A DNA stretch of 64,000 bases. Source: Bimastos eiseni. Its lineage: Eukaryota > Annelida > Clitellata > Crassiclitellata > Lumbricidae. Of this stretch, positions 48,157 to 59,599 are shown piece by piece (the first letter of the stretch is position 1; each line of letters begins with the position of its first letter). The DNA lies in NCBI GenBank assembly GCA_959347315.1, contig OY365811.1, forward strand, positions 33,920,321 through 33,984,320, given 5' to 3'. A model generated the notes under the pieces. The model saw only the letters and a list, made by a program, of their open reading frames with translations, was not told where the DNA came from and ran no database searches. Made by a program: the position numbers and the translations under genes.

Positions 48157-48200
48157 GTGCTCTGCCTTTGCAATTTTTAGTTCTTAATTTTTTAACACTA

Positions 48201-48680
48201 GGGGCCGTCCATATGTGACGATGTGCGACAAGGGGTAGAGGGGTCGACGAAATGTGACGCCACATCATCACATCAAAATACATAATTTTATTAAAAACTT
48301 ACACTCATTTAAACAAGTTCCACTTAATTAGCAGTTGTTGTTACCACGATTAAACAACACTAATTAGGATTATGAGTCCTTAATCGTGAGGAATGTATAA
48401 GATTGTAGGTCTAATCATCATAAGCTACTTAGTTTTTCCATTTTTCTTTGTTCTACTATTATAATTTAAAATATTTTGTAGATACAAATAAATTTTTTGA
48501 TAATTATAAGAAAATTTGCCTTACATTCTGGACATCTGGTTTGATTTTTTTTGGGTGGGGGGTCAGGGCCTTGTGACTTGACGTCATATTTGAGGGGGCA
48601 TAGCATTTGTGACGACGCGTGACGAAGGGGAGGGTCAAAAATCGTCCAAAATTGCGTGACGTCATTTGTGGACGGCTCCC
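48201..48680. mobile_element. MITE of the GGGGCCGTCC family, CTA-flanked
   Basis: Left end GGGGCCGTCCATATGTGACG; right end GACGTCATTTGTGGACGGCTC. Both sides are flanked by CTA. Internal segments AAATGTGACG and CACATCATCACATCA match the copy at 35455-36173, which is about 240 bases longer. Confidence 0.75.
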
Positions 48681-48714
48681 CTAGCGTCCAGGTACTTCTT
48701 TTTTTACACTTTAA

Positions 48715-49310
48715 GCACTAAATGGACACAAATAGTATGATTCCGGACTATCTGCATCACTACATGCTTTGTGTGCCCAACAGCCACATCTATACAATGC
48801 ATCTGAAAGACCATCCTCATCCCGTGCCGAAGTCCTCACATACAATGCATTTATCATTTGCTGAGACAAGGTCTTCCACAGATCTCTTTATTGCATTTTA
48901 AGTTCTCTTGGATTTATTTGTAGTCATGTCATCTTCTTCATCGCTGGTGTCCTCGCATAGATTGCAGCTAGTTCACCATCTTCGTCACTACTGCCATTTG
49001 TTTAAGAGAGTAAGCCTAGTATAGCATCCATTAGAGCCTCACTTAGGCCTACATGTGCTTCTTTGGGGCCAACTTCTTCATCTTCAGCTTAGCATTTTCT
49101 GTACGTGATCTTCCTTTGACACTGACAGCACAGGACTGTCCTTTGGCAATTATGACACTTGATTTTCCGTCTAGAGCGACTGTTCTTGACTTTCCTTTGG
49201 CACAATCTGCACAAGACGTTAGCCTGACACTGGCGGCAACTAACTTTCCTTTGATAACAACTGCCTTTGAGTCTTGTTTTTAAGCCTACTACCGCTTCTA
49301 GTTGCATATA
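48715..49310 (-). pseudogene. Degenerate transposase C-terminus with Cys-rich repeats
   Basis: The minus strand first shows repeated C-x-x-C-Q-R-K-V units (for example CHNCQRTVLCCQCQRKI, about 49100-49230), then in shifting frames KCIVCEDFG and RCGCWAHKACSD with YYLCPF (about 48725-48850). The latter matches the small zinc-binding (PHD-like) C-terminus, with its C-x-x-W-A-H-x-x-C core, seen in some pogo/Tigger-like DDE transposases of invertebrates. Stops and frameshifts make it dead. No DDE catalytic core was recognised. Confidence 0.5.
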
Positions 49311-49679
49311 TTTTCTGGTGTGTCAGTCAGCATGACTGCAGGTCTCTTCCTAGCATTTTACAACCATGACAAAGAAGGACAAGCAGAACGCTTATTACAG
49401 GAGAGCTTCTAGAAATTCGATAGGCCTACAAGTGAAAAGCTGTCCGAACTTTTGGCTGCCTAACGTAGAGGAGACCGGGAATGAATGTAACAACTTTCGA
49501 ATTTCTACTCTTGTAACTAACTGCGTTGCGTCACTTTTGTCTAATAAACGAAGATACATGCATAGGCAACCTCAAAAATGATGGAGAATCCTGGATCGTA
49601 TATTACTGATGCCGACGCCGTGTTACAACTAACCCCAGACGATGTGGTACAACCGACCCCGCTCGCTCATGGTTCCCAG

Positions 49680-50740
49680 TTTTTACTTCACATCTTTGGA
49701 AATTGTCAACTTCCAGTAATATCGTTTACACAATCGCTAATTGAATAACAACTTGTCAACTCATAGCAATCAGTAAAAATGCTTCAAAGAATAAGAGACC
49801 GCTAATAATCATTGACAATATATTCATAAATAGCTGTAGATCACAGAGAGGACATTGTACAAAACTTAATACATAAATAGGTAAATGCACGTCTAAAAAA
49901 ACGAAGAGTTGATAGATACGGGAAAGTAGCGGTTCCAGAATGTTCCTTCGTGCGTTATATTTTCCGCTCAATCGTTAAGAATCAGTTCACAACTATAATG
50001 GTAATTAATAATTATTATTCAGTTTCATAATTTTCATGTTCCTATCATAAAACGATTACAGTTTCTCAGCTCACTTTTGAGCGCATCGTCCGATAAAGGA
50101 ACTTCAATGTTTAGGGTCAAATTTTTTTTTTAATATAAGAGAGCAACATAGCCATGGATATAGGCTCCGCTTTGTCTTTCTTCAATCCATCCTACTGAGG
50201 TTCCTCGTCACACCCACGTGATAGCCCTAAAATACAGGGTTTGCCTTGAACATTGTTCCCTGGTAGGTTTGTAATTTTACAACCATGACAATTCAAAACG
50301 TTCCGTTTCAATTAAAATCTAAATAGATATTAAAGCCTTTTAAAGCAGTCACCACAGTCATAATGCATTTATAACTCATTAAGTCCCAAAATGTGATGGT
50401 CGACCCACAGGCGTATATTTTATTTGTTAACGTTTCTTTTGCTCATAAAACAAAACGATGTTGAAAGCAACTGCGCCAAGGTTTTGTGGCTGAGAAACTG
50501 CTACGGGACACCGGGTTCGTGGCCTTAAAAGGAAAAGAACTTATTAGTAATAACAACGATAATTAGTATAATTAAAAGATGTCTGCTGTTTGAACAACGC
50601 ATAAAATTCCTAGCCGTCAGCGTTACGTGACTGTATCTTATCATTAAGAGGTGTGCGCCAAAGGACCGTCGGCGATCACTCGATTTTTCTTTTTCGTGTA
50701 TTATCGGACGTTGTGATTGGCCATCGTCTGCGCTCTGTGA
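49680..50740. other. Intergenic DNA, no gene recognised
   Basis: AT-rich sequence without splice-flanked conserved frames. It lies downstream of the six-cysteine precursor, so a minus-strand 3' UTR or further exons of that gene may be present, but none was identified. Confidence 0.45.
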
Positions 50741-50743
50741 CGC

Positions 50744-51097
50744 TTACGTCAGCAGATTGTTGCAGAAGTCGACCATCTCGGACAATCTCTGACAACATCG
50801 TTGGTATATGATGTAGCTTTCGGCGACCTTTCCGCACAAGAAGCAGTCGGTGAAAATGGCGTCATGCTTGCACCCCTCCGTGCGTTCAATTGGGCGGGCC
50901 ACACGGCGCGGGTGCTTCGCCTGCTGGTGGTGTGAAGAGGATCCGGAACGCGTCGAAAGGGACCCGTGGGATCGACGTGGCACCGTCCCAATGGCCGCCG
51001 GATGGCTCGAGGTTTCGCGAACGATCAGAGCGATTGCGAGCGCCAGAAGAACGGCGCATTGTATCCAGCCACGCCTACAACCGACGATACTCTTCAT
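50744..51097 (-). CDS. Small secreted six-cysteine precursor (peptide-hormone-like)
   Basis: The 117-residue frame begins MKSIVGCRRGWIQ, followed by the hydrophobic core CAVLLALAIALIV, which looks like a signal peptide or membrane anchor. A basic linker (with RR, KHPRR and ERTEG) leads to a C-terminal module with cysteines spaced C-x8-C-x2-C-x12-C-C-x9-C, including DCFLCGK and YQRCC. Basic cleavage sites before a compact Cys-rich module are typical of secreted peptides. The exon is more CpG-rich than its surroundings. A TTTCAG acceptor-like site directly precedes the ATG, and the frame stops at ACGTAAGC, which is also a donor-like site, so the true ends could differ. I do not recognise the family. 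It could instead be a fortuitous frame in a CpG-rich exon, but the cysteine pattern argues against that. Confidence 0.55.
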   Translation of the reverse strand: MKSIVGCRRGWIQCAVLLALAIALIVRETSSHPAAIGTVPRRSHGSLSTRSGSSSHHQQAKHPRRVARPIERTEGCKHDAIFTDCFLCGKVAESYIIYQRCCQRLSEMVDFCNNLLT

Positions 51098-51548
51098 CTG
51101 AAACTGAACATGGACCAAAGTCATTATAATTAACTCTGATCACTGACAAACATGTAATATTTATATATAATTATTATATATGTTGTATATTACAAAATAT
51201 AAAACGTACATAATATTTATTGGTCCATAGGTCTATATATGACAAGTTCCTTAGATAAATTCTAAGCTTCAATCGACTTCGCGTCTGCTGTTTATGGACA
51301 AAAATAATTAACTTCGTGGGTGGTTGGGACCAGAGTTTAACGTCATCTTATGACATCAAAGGCAGAAATTATTTGGGATCGTGCAAGACTTTGACCAATA
51401 CGGCATCAAAGCCACTTATCAGCCGCACAATCAAGAACCACCCTTGTTCGCTTTCTATGAAATCGCCATCTATTTTTCTGATATTTTAAAATCTACCCAT
51501 GCATACGGTATATGTTGACCAAAGAATTCGGGCATCAAGTAGATAGGC

Positions 51549-51590
<42 letters not shown>

Positions 51591-54500
51591 TGATCATCAC
51601 AATAGTCGCATATATATATATTAGAGATGTAGACATGTTCACCCCATGTCATCCCATGTAGCCTTTAACAGGTACGTACACTAAGTCCAATTAAAAAAAA
51701 TCAATTAAGTAATTAATTCTTTGAATAGGGATACCTGTTGGATTAAATTAAAGATTATATCCGCAGCAATCAATAGTGAATTGCTTCTGGCCCAAGGCTT
51801 CTGAATCGCTATCGACTGCTACATACATATGCAGACTAAAGGACATTCAACTTTCAAGGTTCGAAAATCGACCCGGCAAAAGCTTATCGGGTCCTAATTC
51901 CTAAACGAATCGTCCCATCATCCTTCGACCCTGTGGTCTCTAAAAATGTCATATGCATTAACCTACTTACTGACTCGATCCTTCGCATGGCCTTCATGTT
52001 CCGCCCTTTGCCAAGCCATCTGGTAATATACCGTATACGATAGAAGGCTACAAGTCCACTGGGGCATCACCAGCAATATGCACGTGATATAACATGAGTT
52101 TCACACCTGATTTGATCATCACTTAAGATAGCGTTTCTGAAGTAATATTTCAGACTTTATCCTACACAGAGGTGTCCTACACATTGTACATTGGCTTGTT
52201 CCGTCTTAAATTCCTCTGCAGACTATGATAAGTATACAGGGCCTAAATAGCAGACGCTGATAAACCAGGTCTCATCACAATTTCCAGATCCACCTCCTCA
52301 CGTGATTATCAAAAGTCCTTGACCTTGCCTCGCCCGCTCAAACAGAATTATATAATATACAGTCTACAATTTTCATTGGGGGCAACGAAATTCAATAGCC
52401 TCAGAAACCATATCTTACACTCAGAATGGCAGGACCCGATAACAGCCAGCTTCAGTGCATCCTCTAAGTGGATCATATAATTACATACACATATACATCA
52501 CCTAACTACCACGTAAACACTGGCACAGCCAGTCTGTAATTAAGCAAATTGTATCCAAGATTCAGTCCAACAACGTAGAAAATGTCAGCTTCTATATATC
52601 GGACGCTTATTCCCTGTGGTGTGTAAATGCACGGTATATACCATGTTTTCTCGAGCGACCACACGGCCTCGTCCCTACTCAATAAGCAAGTAACGCATGT
52701 GTTACCAAGCCATACATGTAAATCCGTCGACTAGCCAATATATTGCAGGAGCATCATGGGTGGAGCTGTCAAAATATGTCAAACTGCTACCCGTACAAAT
52801 TTCTGACGGAGTACTGATTAGGTACCCGTCTTGATTCTGAGCCATGGGAGTCGGTTAGGGTCAGATCAAGCCTAGCATGGGTCGACTAGATGAAATGCAA
52901 GACCTTAGGCCGCATAAGAATCTCTCCATGCGTTGTGTGGCCGTATTTTATGCCGCAGAAGCACCACGCATTACCGATATATATCCCGATATGATGTCCG
53001 CTATCCACTCCTTACATGATGGGCGACATTTTGGAATACAGTGATTGTGGAAGGAGGTATAAGAATTGCTGACGTGTGTTATAACAATTATGTTGAAAGG
53101 CACCCACGCAATTCGGATAGACTTAACATGTGTAGGCCTACGTATCCGTTGTACCCGTTTGTTAAGAATATTTGCTACAGGATCATATGATGATAATTTA
53201 GAAAAATCACTTTTAAAGGCAGTGTCAGGTTCTTCACATATATATTCTGAGGCAACCAATACACTGTGTAGTGTGTAGACTAAGGACATTGACCAAAGTT
53301 AAGCCCATGCATCAACATCAAACAAGCTAAGTTCACTAGTAAATGTGTTTGTGCATTATGCGTGGCATAAAGTTCATATACAATTCGATTAAAAAACAAT
53401 TAGGCTTTTTAGGTATGCGTAAAAACCTAAACAGACATCAAAAGTTAAAAAAAGTGTCTTAGGTGCTATACATTTCAAAGTCTGAAGTTCAACATTTATT
53501 GGAACTACTACTTGTGACATTCACATGACATTCTTCACTCACTAGATTAATCAGTAGCATTGAACGTTAAAGATCTGATAAAGTTAAAATTTTGTGTCGG
53601 GTGTGTGATTGTACGATGTACGTTCAGTACGTTAAATACCTAAAAAGCTTAAAAACCTGAAGACTTTCTAACGAAACCTATGTTTTTGAAGCCATGATAC
53701 GAGACAGACAAAAACAGCAGACCGACCAGTAGCATCGACTATGTCATGAGACCTACGTAAATCGACCTATTTATAGACAATGTGACGTAATGTTAGGGCG
53801 CATTTTAGTCCAATCTGTAAATAGATTTGTTTCCTCTAGGTACCTGCTTCTACGAATGCTCTCTCCGCGATATCTTCTGAAGGACGCTATAATTATATGG
53901 ATATGAGGTTAATAGCCACACACATGTCAATCACAGAGACCTCTGGTGGTGTTGTCGGAGTTGACTTTAAGCCAAGACATCGTCAACTTGACGTAGATAA
54001 GGATGTCACCCACCCAGCCCTTGAATGAGCAAAAGGCAATTTTTATGTAGCCATTGTGCGCCAAAAATAGATATACGTTAAAAACTTTGTATCAGTCATG
54101 ACACTTATCTTGTGATAGAATGATTTTTCAAGCATGCTCAGTCACGGCGAAGGGAGCCCTTGTTTTTTGCAAATATTTAAAAATAATAAAATCGTTTGAT
54201 TATTGTGATAATTACACCACAATTTTTGAGGTTAGCAGTTTTGTTATTGAAATAAACGTTCAGATATATTAGCTGCAAACGAGATCCCAGAACGCTATCA
54301 AAAGGTCCAACATCATGTCAAATGCTTCCAAAAACGCTGTAGCGGCTGTTTGGGGCTACATTCACATCATGTGGCCATATATAAAGGCTTGTTCAACTTT
54401 AACCGTTGCCAATTTTAAAAATTGCATTTTATTATATTTAACGAGAAATTTAATTTAGCGTTGCACACCGGCCTGTATGCCTATAAGCCCAACGTACAGA

Positions 54501-54949
54501 TAAGAAGGTAACTCCCTCAGTCCTAATATATCCGACGATAACAATAACGTATAAAAACGAAACGACGCTATGTATAGGCCTAGATGTCAGTGCATAGGCC
54601 TACGTCCACCATCAAATCACGTTTGTTTTGACTAAGGTGTAATTAATGTAATCATATCAAAAGCATAGATCAAATCAGTGACGTCACATTGTAGTGTGAA
54701 AGAGTCAACGGTTGGTCTAGTGTTTAGGCCTATATAAAGTTCTGCAAATTGTGGACCATCACTTTATATAGTTCTCGTCTCTAAAACTTTGACGCTAAGA
54801 AAAAAGACGAAATACTACGTCAGTTCATTATTGCATTATTTTCACTAAATTTCCCTAAATTGTGGCAAGCCGCGGCATTTTCTTAAATTCACTTAACACC
54901 ACGAAATAGACGACTTTCGTGACTTTGTGAATATCTACAATACCTACGG
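51098..54949. other. Intergenic DNA, no gene recognised
   Basis: An AT microsatellite lies at 51550-51590. The 113-codon minus frame at 52948-53289 and the plus frame at 53066-53278 show no motif or domain. No repeat family was resolved except scattered GGCCTA words. Confidence 0.45.
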
Positions 54950-54952
54950 TTA

Positions 54953-55786
54953 GGGGCCGTTCACATATTATATAACGCTCAAGGGGTAGGTGGGTGGGTT
55001 CCTATTTTGTTAGCGTTATACTGCGCAGGGTGGGGGGATAGGTGGAAGGATTTGTTATATAACAAACTTTTCAGCTTATTGGAAATTCCATGTACCACTG
55101 ACCTTTTTTGTTTAATCTAAGTTCACAATACGCTGTGAACCTAAACTAGCACCATCAGCTGTCACCTGGCGAATTGATTTATTATTTATAAATCCACTCT
55201 TAAGAATTTCCTGATTACAATTTTAACAACTTCCTGTGCATAGCTTTAAACGCTCTTAGATTCAATTCTGTGTGATTTGGTATTAGTGTGGTTTAAATTG
55301 AAATTAACTTACTTGAATTAATTACTTTCGTTCGTATTTTCAAGATGTTTGATTTCATTTTCTATAGTATGTGTAAATAGTTTATGTTGGCTTAAATACC
55401 CAATTGTAGTTGTAGTATACACTCTGTATCATGCGCTGTTAAATTGACAGAGTAGTACCGCGAACCTATCGATAAATACCTGATAGTGCAATATTAAGTC
55501 AATGAATTCTGGGTGATACTGTAATCCTCATTTCTAGTGCAAAACAGGAGGGAAACGAAAATGGTGTTTTTAGATAGAATTTACGTCACTACAATGTATT
55601 ATCACGCTGTAGGCTATTAGTAGGCTTTGTTGTTGCTTCTCGGGTGGAGTAGGGGAGTAGGTAGCATATCTGTTATATAATATAGGGGTGAGGGGGGGTC
55701 ATAGCTGCTGTTATATAACGCTATTATGGGTAGGGGGTGGGTCAAAAATTGGGATTTTGTGTGTTATATTATATGTGAACAGCCCC
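54953..55786. mobile_element. MITE, 834 bp, perfect TTA target duplication
   Basis: The left end GGGGCCGTTCACATATTATA then TAACGC, and the right end GTTATATTATATGTGAACAG then CCCC, form inverted repeats of about 25 bases. TTA flanks both sides (54950-54952 and 55787-55789). Sub-terminal G-rich blocks (GGGTAGGTGGGTGGG and GGGTAGGGGGTGGG) recur inside. The TTA duplication fits PIF/Harbinger-type insertion; the interior has no recognised coding sequence. Confidence 0.85.
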
Positions 55787-56534
55787 TTACTACTCTGGAC
55801 GGCCCTCTGCAGCACGGCTGAAAAGGATAGTTTAAAGGTGAGTGATGAACAAATGTGAACCCTGGTGACAAGCGCAACGCCAACGGGAATGTGTTCCAGA
55901 TCGAGGGTCAACCACCGAGAAGGCACGATTATTTGTAATATGGCTGTGTGGGCAATGAGCATGCCTCGCTCAAAGATCGCGAAGGTAGGCAGAGGCGAGA
56001 CCCAGCAAGGACTGTTATGTTTGAATAAAACATTAATGATAACAAATCTTTATTACTGTTCAGTATAAGTGTCATCCATTGACTCTTGGTCCTCCGTGCT
56101 CGCTCTACCGGAAGTGTCCAAAGATCCCGAATCTAGTCAGTTATTCATATGTTACAAGGACCGCCAGATCAAAGCGATGATACAGTAAGAAATCCAATGC
56201 TGGAGGCATGCTAGTGGCGCACATCCGGCACATAGTCGGAGACATGGCCAAATTTCGGAATGCGCTCGACTGGACGTGCGGCTAGTGGCGGCGCTGGTCT
56301 TGAAAATATGATACGCAATAGCGGCAATGCGCATGTTTGGCACATGATGTTCATTTAAAACATGTTGAAAGATGTACCATAATTTCGTTAAAATTTATCT
56401 TTTATCTCTCTTTTGGTACGCAATTGAGTGTTTTGCTTACATGAAGCGTACTACTAGTACTACGTTCGGTTAAACGCAGGCACACTACCATACAGCAAGA
56501 CCAAGAGTTTACCTTCGATATTAATATTAATATT

Positions 56535-56656
56535 ATGGCGAATGCAGCTAAGCTCTTGGTCCAGCGTGACTCCAAGGTCCCAGACAACACAGGAAAAGAT
56601 AAGAAAGGGAAGTCAGCAGTTAAGTACAATAATACAGTAATCCTTTACAAGCAGAG
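56535..56656 (+). CDS. First coding exon of an unidentified gene
   Basis: An ATG in good context (TATTATGGCG) opens a frame beginning MANAAKLLVQRDSKVPDN and continuing with a Lys-rich GKDKKGKSAVKYNN, ending VILYKQR at an excellent donor (AG|GTAAGT) in phase 2. The 41-residue exon looks like a cytosolic N-terminus without signal peptide. No continuing exon was recognised in the remaining 7.3 kb; the next exon may lie beyond the window after a long intron. The product is not recognised. It might also be a lone retained exon of a lost gene. Confidence 0.5.
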
Positions 56657-56659
56657 GTA

Positions 56660-59510
56660 AGTGAATTTGAATGGATTTCGGTCAAGGGTATAATAGCAGT
56701 CAAATAGCATAGAATTCGTACATGGCACTAGTGTTTAATGAGTTCCTGGTTTATGTTAGGACGATACGTCCCTATTCTCCAAACTTAACAGGCTTAGCAT
56801 GTTAAGCATTTTAAGTAAGTTTAGTATAGAGCGAAACAAAGATGACTACGCAATATCCATAACGGATACGTCGTCTCATGTTGAAACTGCTGTGGGCCTA
56901 CATTTTGATCACATATATTACGAAACGAATTAAACATTAAAGTTTCGACTTTGAGATTCTAGATCAACAGGAGATCTCTTTTAGTTACCAAAATAAATGC
57001 AATGGATTTCCAAGAAGCAGTCTACAAGAATCTTAAATACAAATTCTCAATTAAATAAAAAAATTGTAGATTGAATTTGAGTCACAGCGTACAGCTCGTG
57101 AATCTAGATATATAATAGAACTGCCACGGAGCGCAGTAGTCAGACTGTGACAATGCGATTACACGACAACGTCAGGATGTTTTCATTGTCGAAGAACGAT
57201 CATAACAAATTCATGGACCTATATATATGCTTACTGATATGGAGCCAATGCAGACCAATATGTTCCATTTCTAGAGACAATTATTAGGCCCATACCATCA
57301 TGCGGCGGTTCTACCTTCAGGTTTCATAAGCTATCACGATTTACATCAACTTCTTGTGTTGAAGGATAAATTCAAGGAAATATGAAAGCTACTGGTACAA
57401 TACGATTCTAAAGGTATGAGTTTGAGCAGGAGCTGAAAACGATTCGAAAGTTTCAGCATAAATAAAAACTCAACTAAAATTTCCTACGCAATGTAGTTTT
57501 TTGGATTCAGGCAATATATAGACTTGCATACAAAGGAAACGGATGTTTTGACCGCGCCCCCGGGATCATGCAGGATGTAATTTAGCATTTATTATCAAAA
57601 TACAACACACCACTTGACGTTTTCAAGACTTTCTCCTCTACGCCTTCAGACTTTGAAGTTTGATGTAATAATAGATAGTAGACCATAATACAAATATATA
57701 AATAGTGCACACAGGCATTTCAATCATAATTGGATACGTGAAGTTTGTGAACATTCAAAAGATGGCCACTTAACCTGATCTATTTATATTTACATTTTAC
57801 ACTAAGGTAACCAAATGACTAAAATATCAGCTGACCCTCCACCTCAGTCACTTGTCATATAGATTGGCATTGCGGCAGGTACGCTAGAACACGCATGCGT
57901 GGCCCCTGCACGAAATCGTTTGTAGGCTATGTTCAACGTGACCGGATGTAGCCTACTTGAACCTCTTTATATTACTTATATAATAGTTCACGATCGTCAT
58001 CAGCTCGTCTAAGACGGAAGGCCTGTTTCACGTTGGTTTATAGCTTCGACACACTTTCTGCACGACTCCGCCACTTCATACACTATGGAAGTGCCAGTCC
58101 AAAGCTTGGCTAGAAGAGGAGGAGGACTCTACTTATCGTCGATATCACAGTGTCTTTAAACTGAAACTACTACAACTATTACTACTACCACCACTACTAC
58201 TAGTATACTACTACTACTACTACTACTACTACCATCACCACTACTATTAGCAGTATACTACTACTACTACCACCACTACTGCACGACTAGCAACTGTTTA
58301 ATCTGTGCATCTATAGGGGAGGTGCCACTGGGAGTTTTCTGGTGCTCAAGATGGTGTACAACTGAACAACTGCGATCTATTATCTCTGCAGAGACCTTTC
58401 ACTTCCTGTCCTTGAACTTGTTGGCTATCGGGTCCTTGATCCGTTGCTCGTTATGTCGACATTTTAATCGGACATATTCAGCCTCGGTGTTCACCGCCTT
58501 ATCTTTCCAAACGCCCACTTGTCTATACAAGCGTTCACCACAAGCTATCCTTTACACTTCAAGCGACGATTCAGCTTCCGCCCACCCACCTTTCTTCTTC
58601 TCCATCCGCCTCTTACATCATCCGGCGGTATCTAAAGACCCTCGCAATAGTAATCTCCAATTGCTTAAAGCGATCCGCCAACACTAAGTGCTATTCAAAC
58701 GCCAAGCGCTGAGGAGCACCAGCTGATTTCAGAACTCTGGCTATGATAAGTAAGTAACGTAAGTAAGAATATTCTTTATTAGACTACCAGCAAGCACATA
58801 GTAGCTTACATAATGTATAAACAATAGTATCAAATTTAAACAAGGTCAAAGAACATTCTCGTATTGAAAGTACTCTTGACCAATATACCAACGCTGGCTA
58901 TGATGGCACTAACAGAAATTGCAAATAGACAAAATGTATCAGCAATAGGATTCTAACAAGCCAGTCTTTTAGTCTCATATACAAAGAAATCTGGATAACG
59001 CAATTCAGTGTGTGTCTAAAAATATAAGTTTCTTATGTGTAGTGTAATTTAAGTAAGTAAGTAAGAATCTTCTATATTAGACGACCAGCAAATGCATAAT
59101 AACATAATGATGCGTCGTTGTCATAGGCCAGAATAGGTTGTAACGACACCATCCGCATAAAAGATTTAGCTTTATAAAAAGAAAGAAAACTCCATGACAA
59201 TGATGTCATGAAACTCAACATTTCATTGCGTCTTTTATGTAGCTATCGAATGAATGCCCTGATCGCTGGCCGAAATGATGCTTAAGATTATTAACAATAG
59301 GACGCTTATTTGTAAGAATATAATTATACCAAAGAACTAGCGGTTTTTCTTTGAAAATGCAACGATGAAAAAGAAGTGAACGAGTGTCTAATACAGAGTT
59401 GACGGCTGACACGCTCTCTCGGTCCATGTTAATCGGGGATATGGAACGGTGACAACAGTCAGTATTAAGTCGAGGTCAACTGATACAGCATTAGTTTGGT
59501 GAAACTGGTA
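56660..59510. other. Probable intron or intergenic DNA with simple repeats
   Basis: An ACT/ACC triplet tract occupies about 58165-58285. The inverted TCGCCCTCCTCC-type repeat is at 58085-58130 and the ~65-bp repeat at 58648-58728. Two copies of an AAGTAAGTAAGAAT segment with RGACNACCAGCAA lie at 58743-58810 and 59052-59105. The frame at 58322-58687 runs into the repeat at its end and shows no domain. Confidence 0.5.
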
Positions 59511-59514
59511 GCCA

Positions 59515-59523
59515 TATATAAAG
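59515..59523 (+). promoter_or_regulatory. Candidate TATA-box promoter
   Basis: TATATAAAG followed about 27-32 bases later by CACTCAACAC, an initiator-like site (about 59545-59550), in a CpG-rich stretch that continues to about 60070. Short frames downstream start at 59605 and at 59985 (the latter with a strong AGCCATGGCC context and a later AG|GTACAA donor-like site). Neither encodes a recognised protein, so any transcript may be non-coding or begin with a small exon. Confidence 0.3.
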
Positions 59524-59599
59524 GGGTCCCCGATCCGAACCTCCACTCAACACACGTTTAGTTTAAGCAACGAAGGTCTTTGGCGACACTGACAGGACG

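Noticed and set aside
46868..49670. A single complete DNA transposon bounded by the two GAGACCGG segments
   Set aside because: The two segments are in direct, not inverted, orientation and several unrelated elements lie between them.
52948..53289. 113-codon minus-strand frame
   Set aside because: No recognisable domain, signal peptide, repeat or splice structure; length is within chance for AT-moderate DNA.
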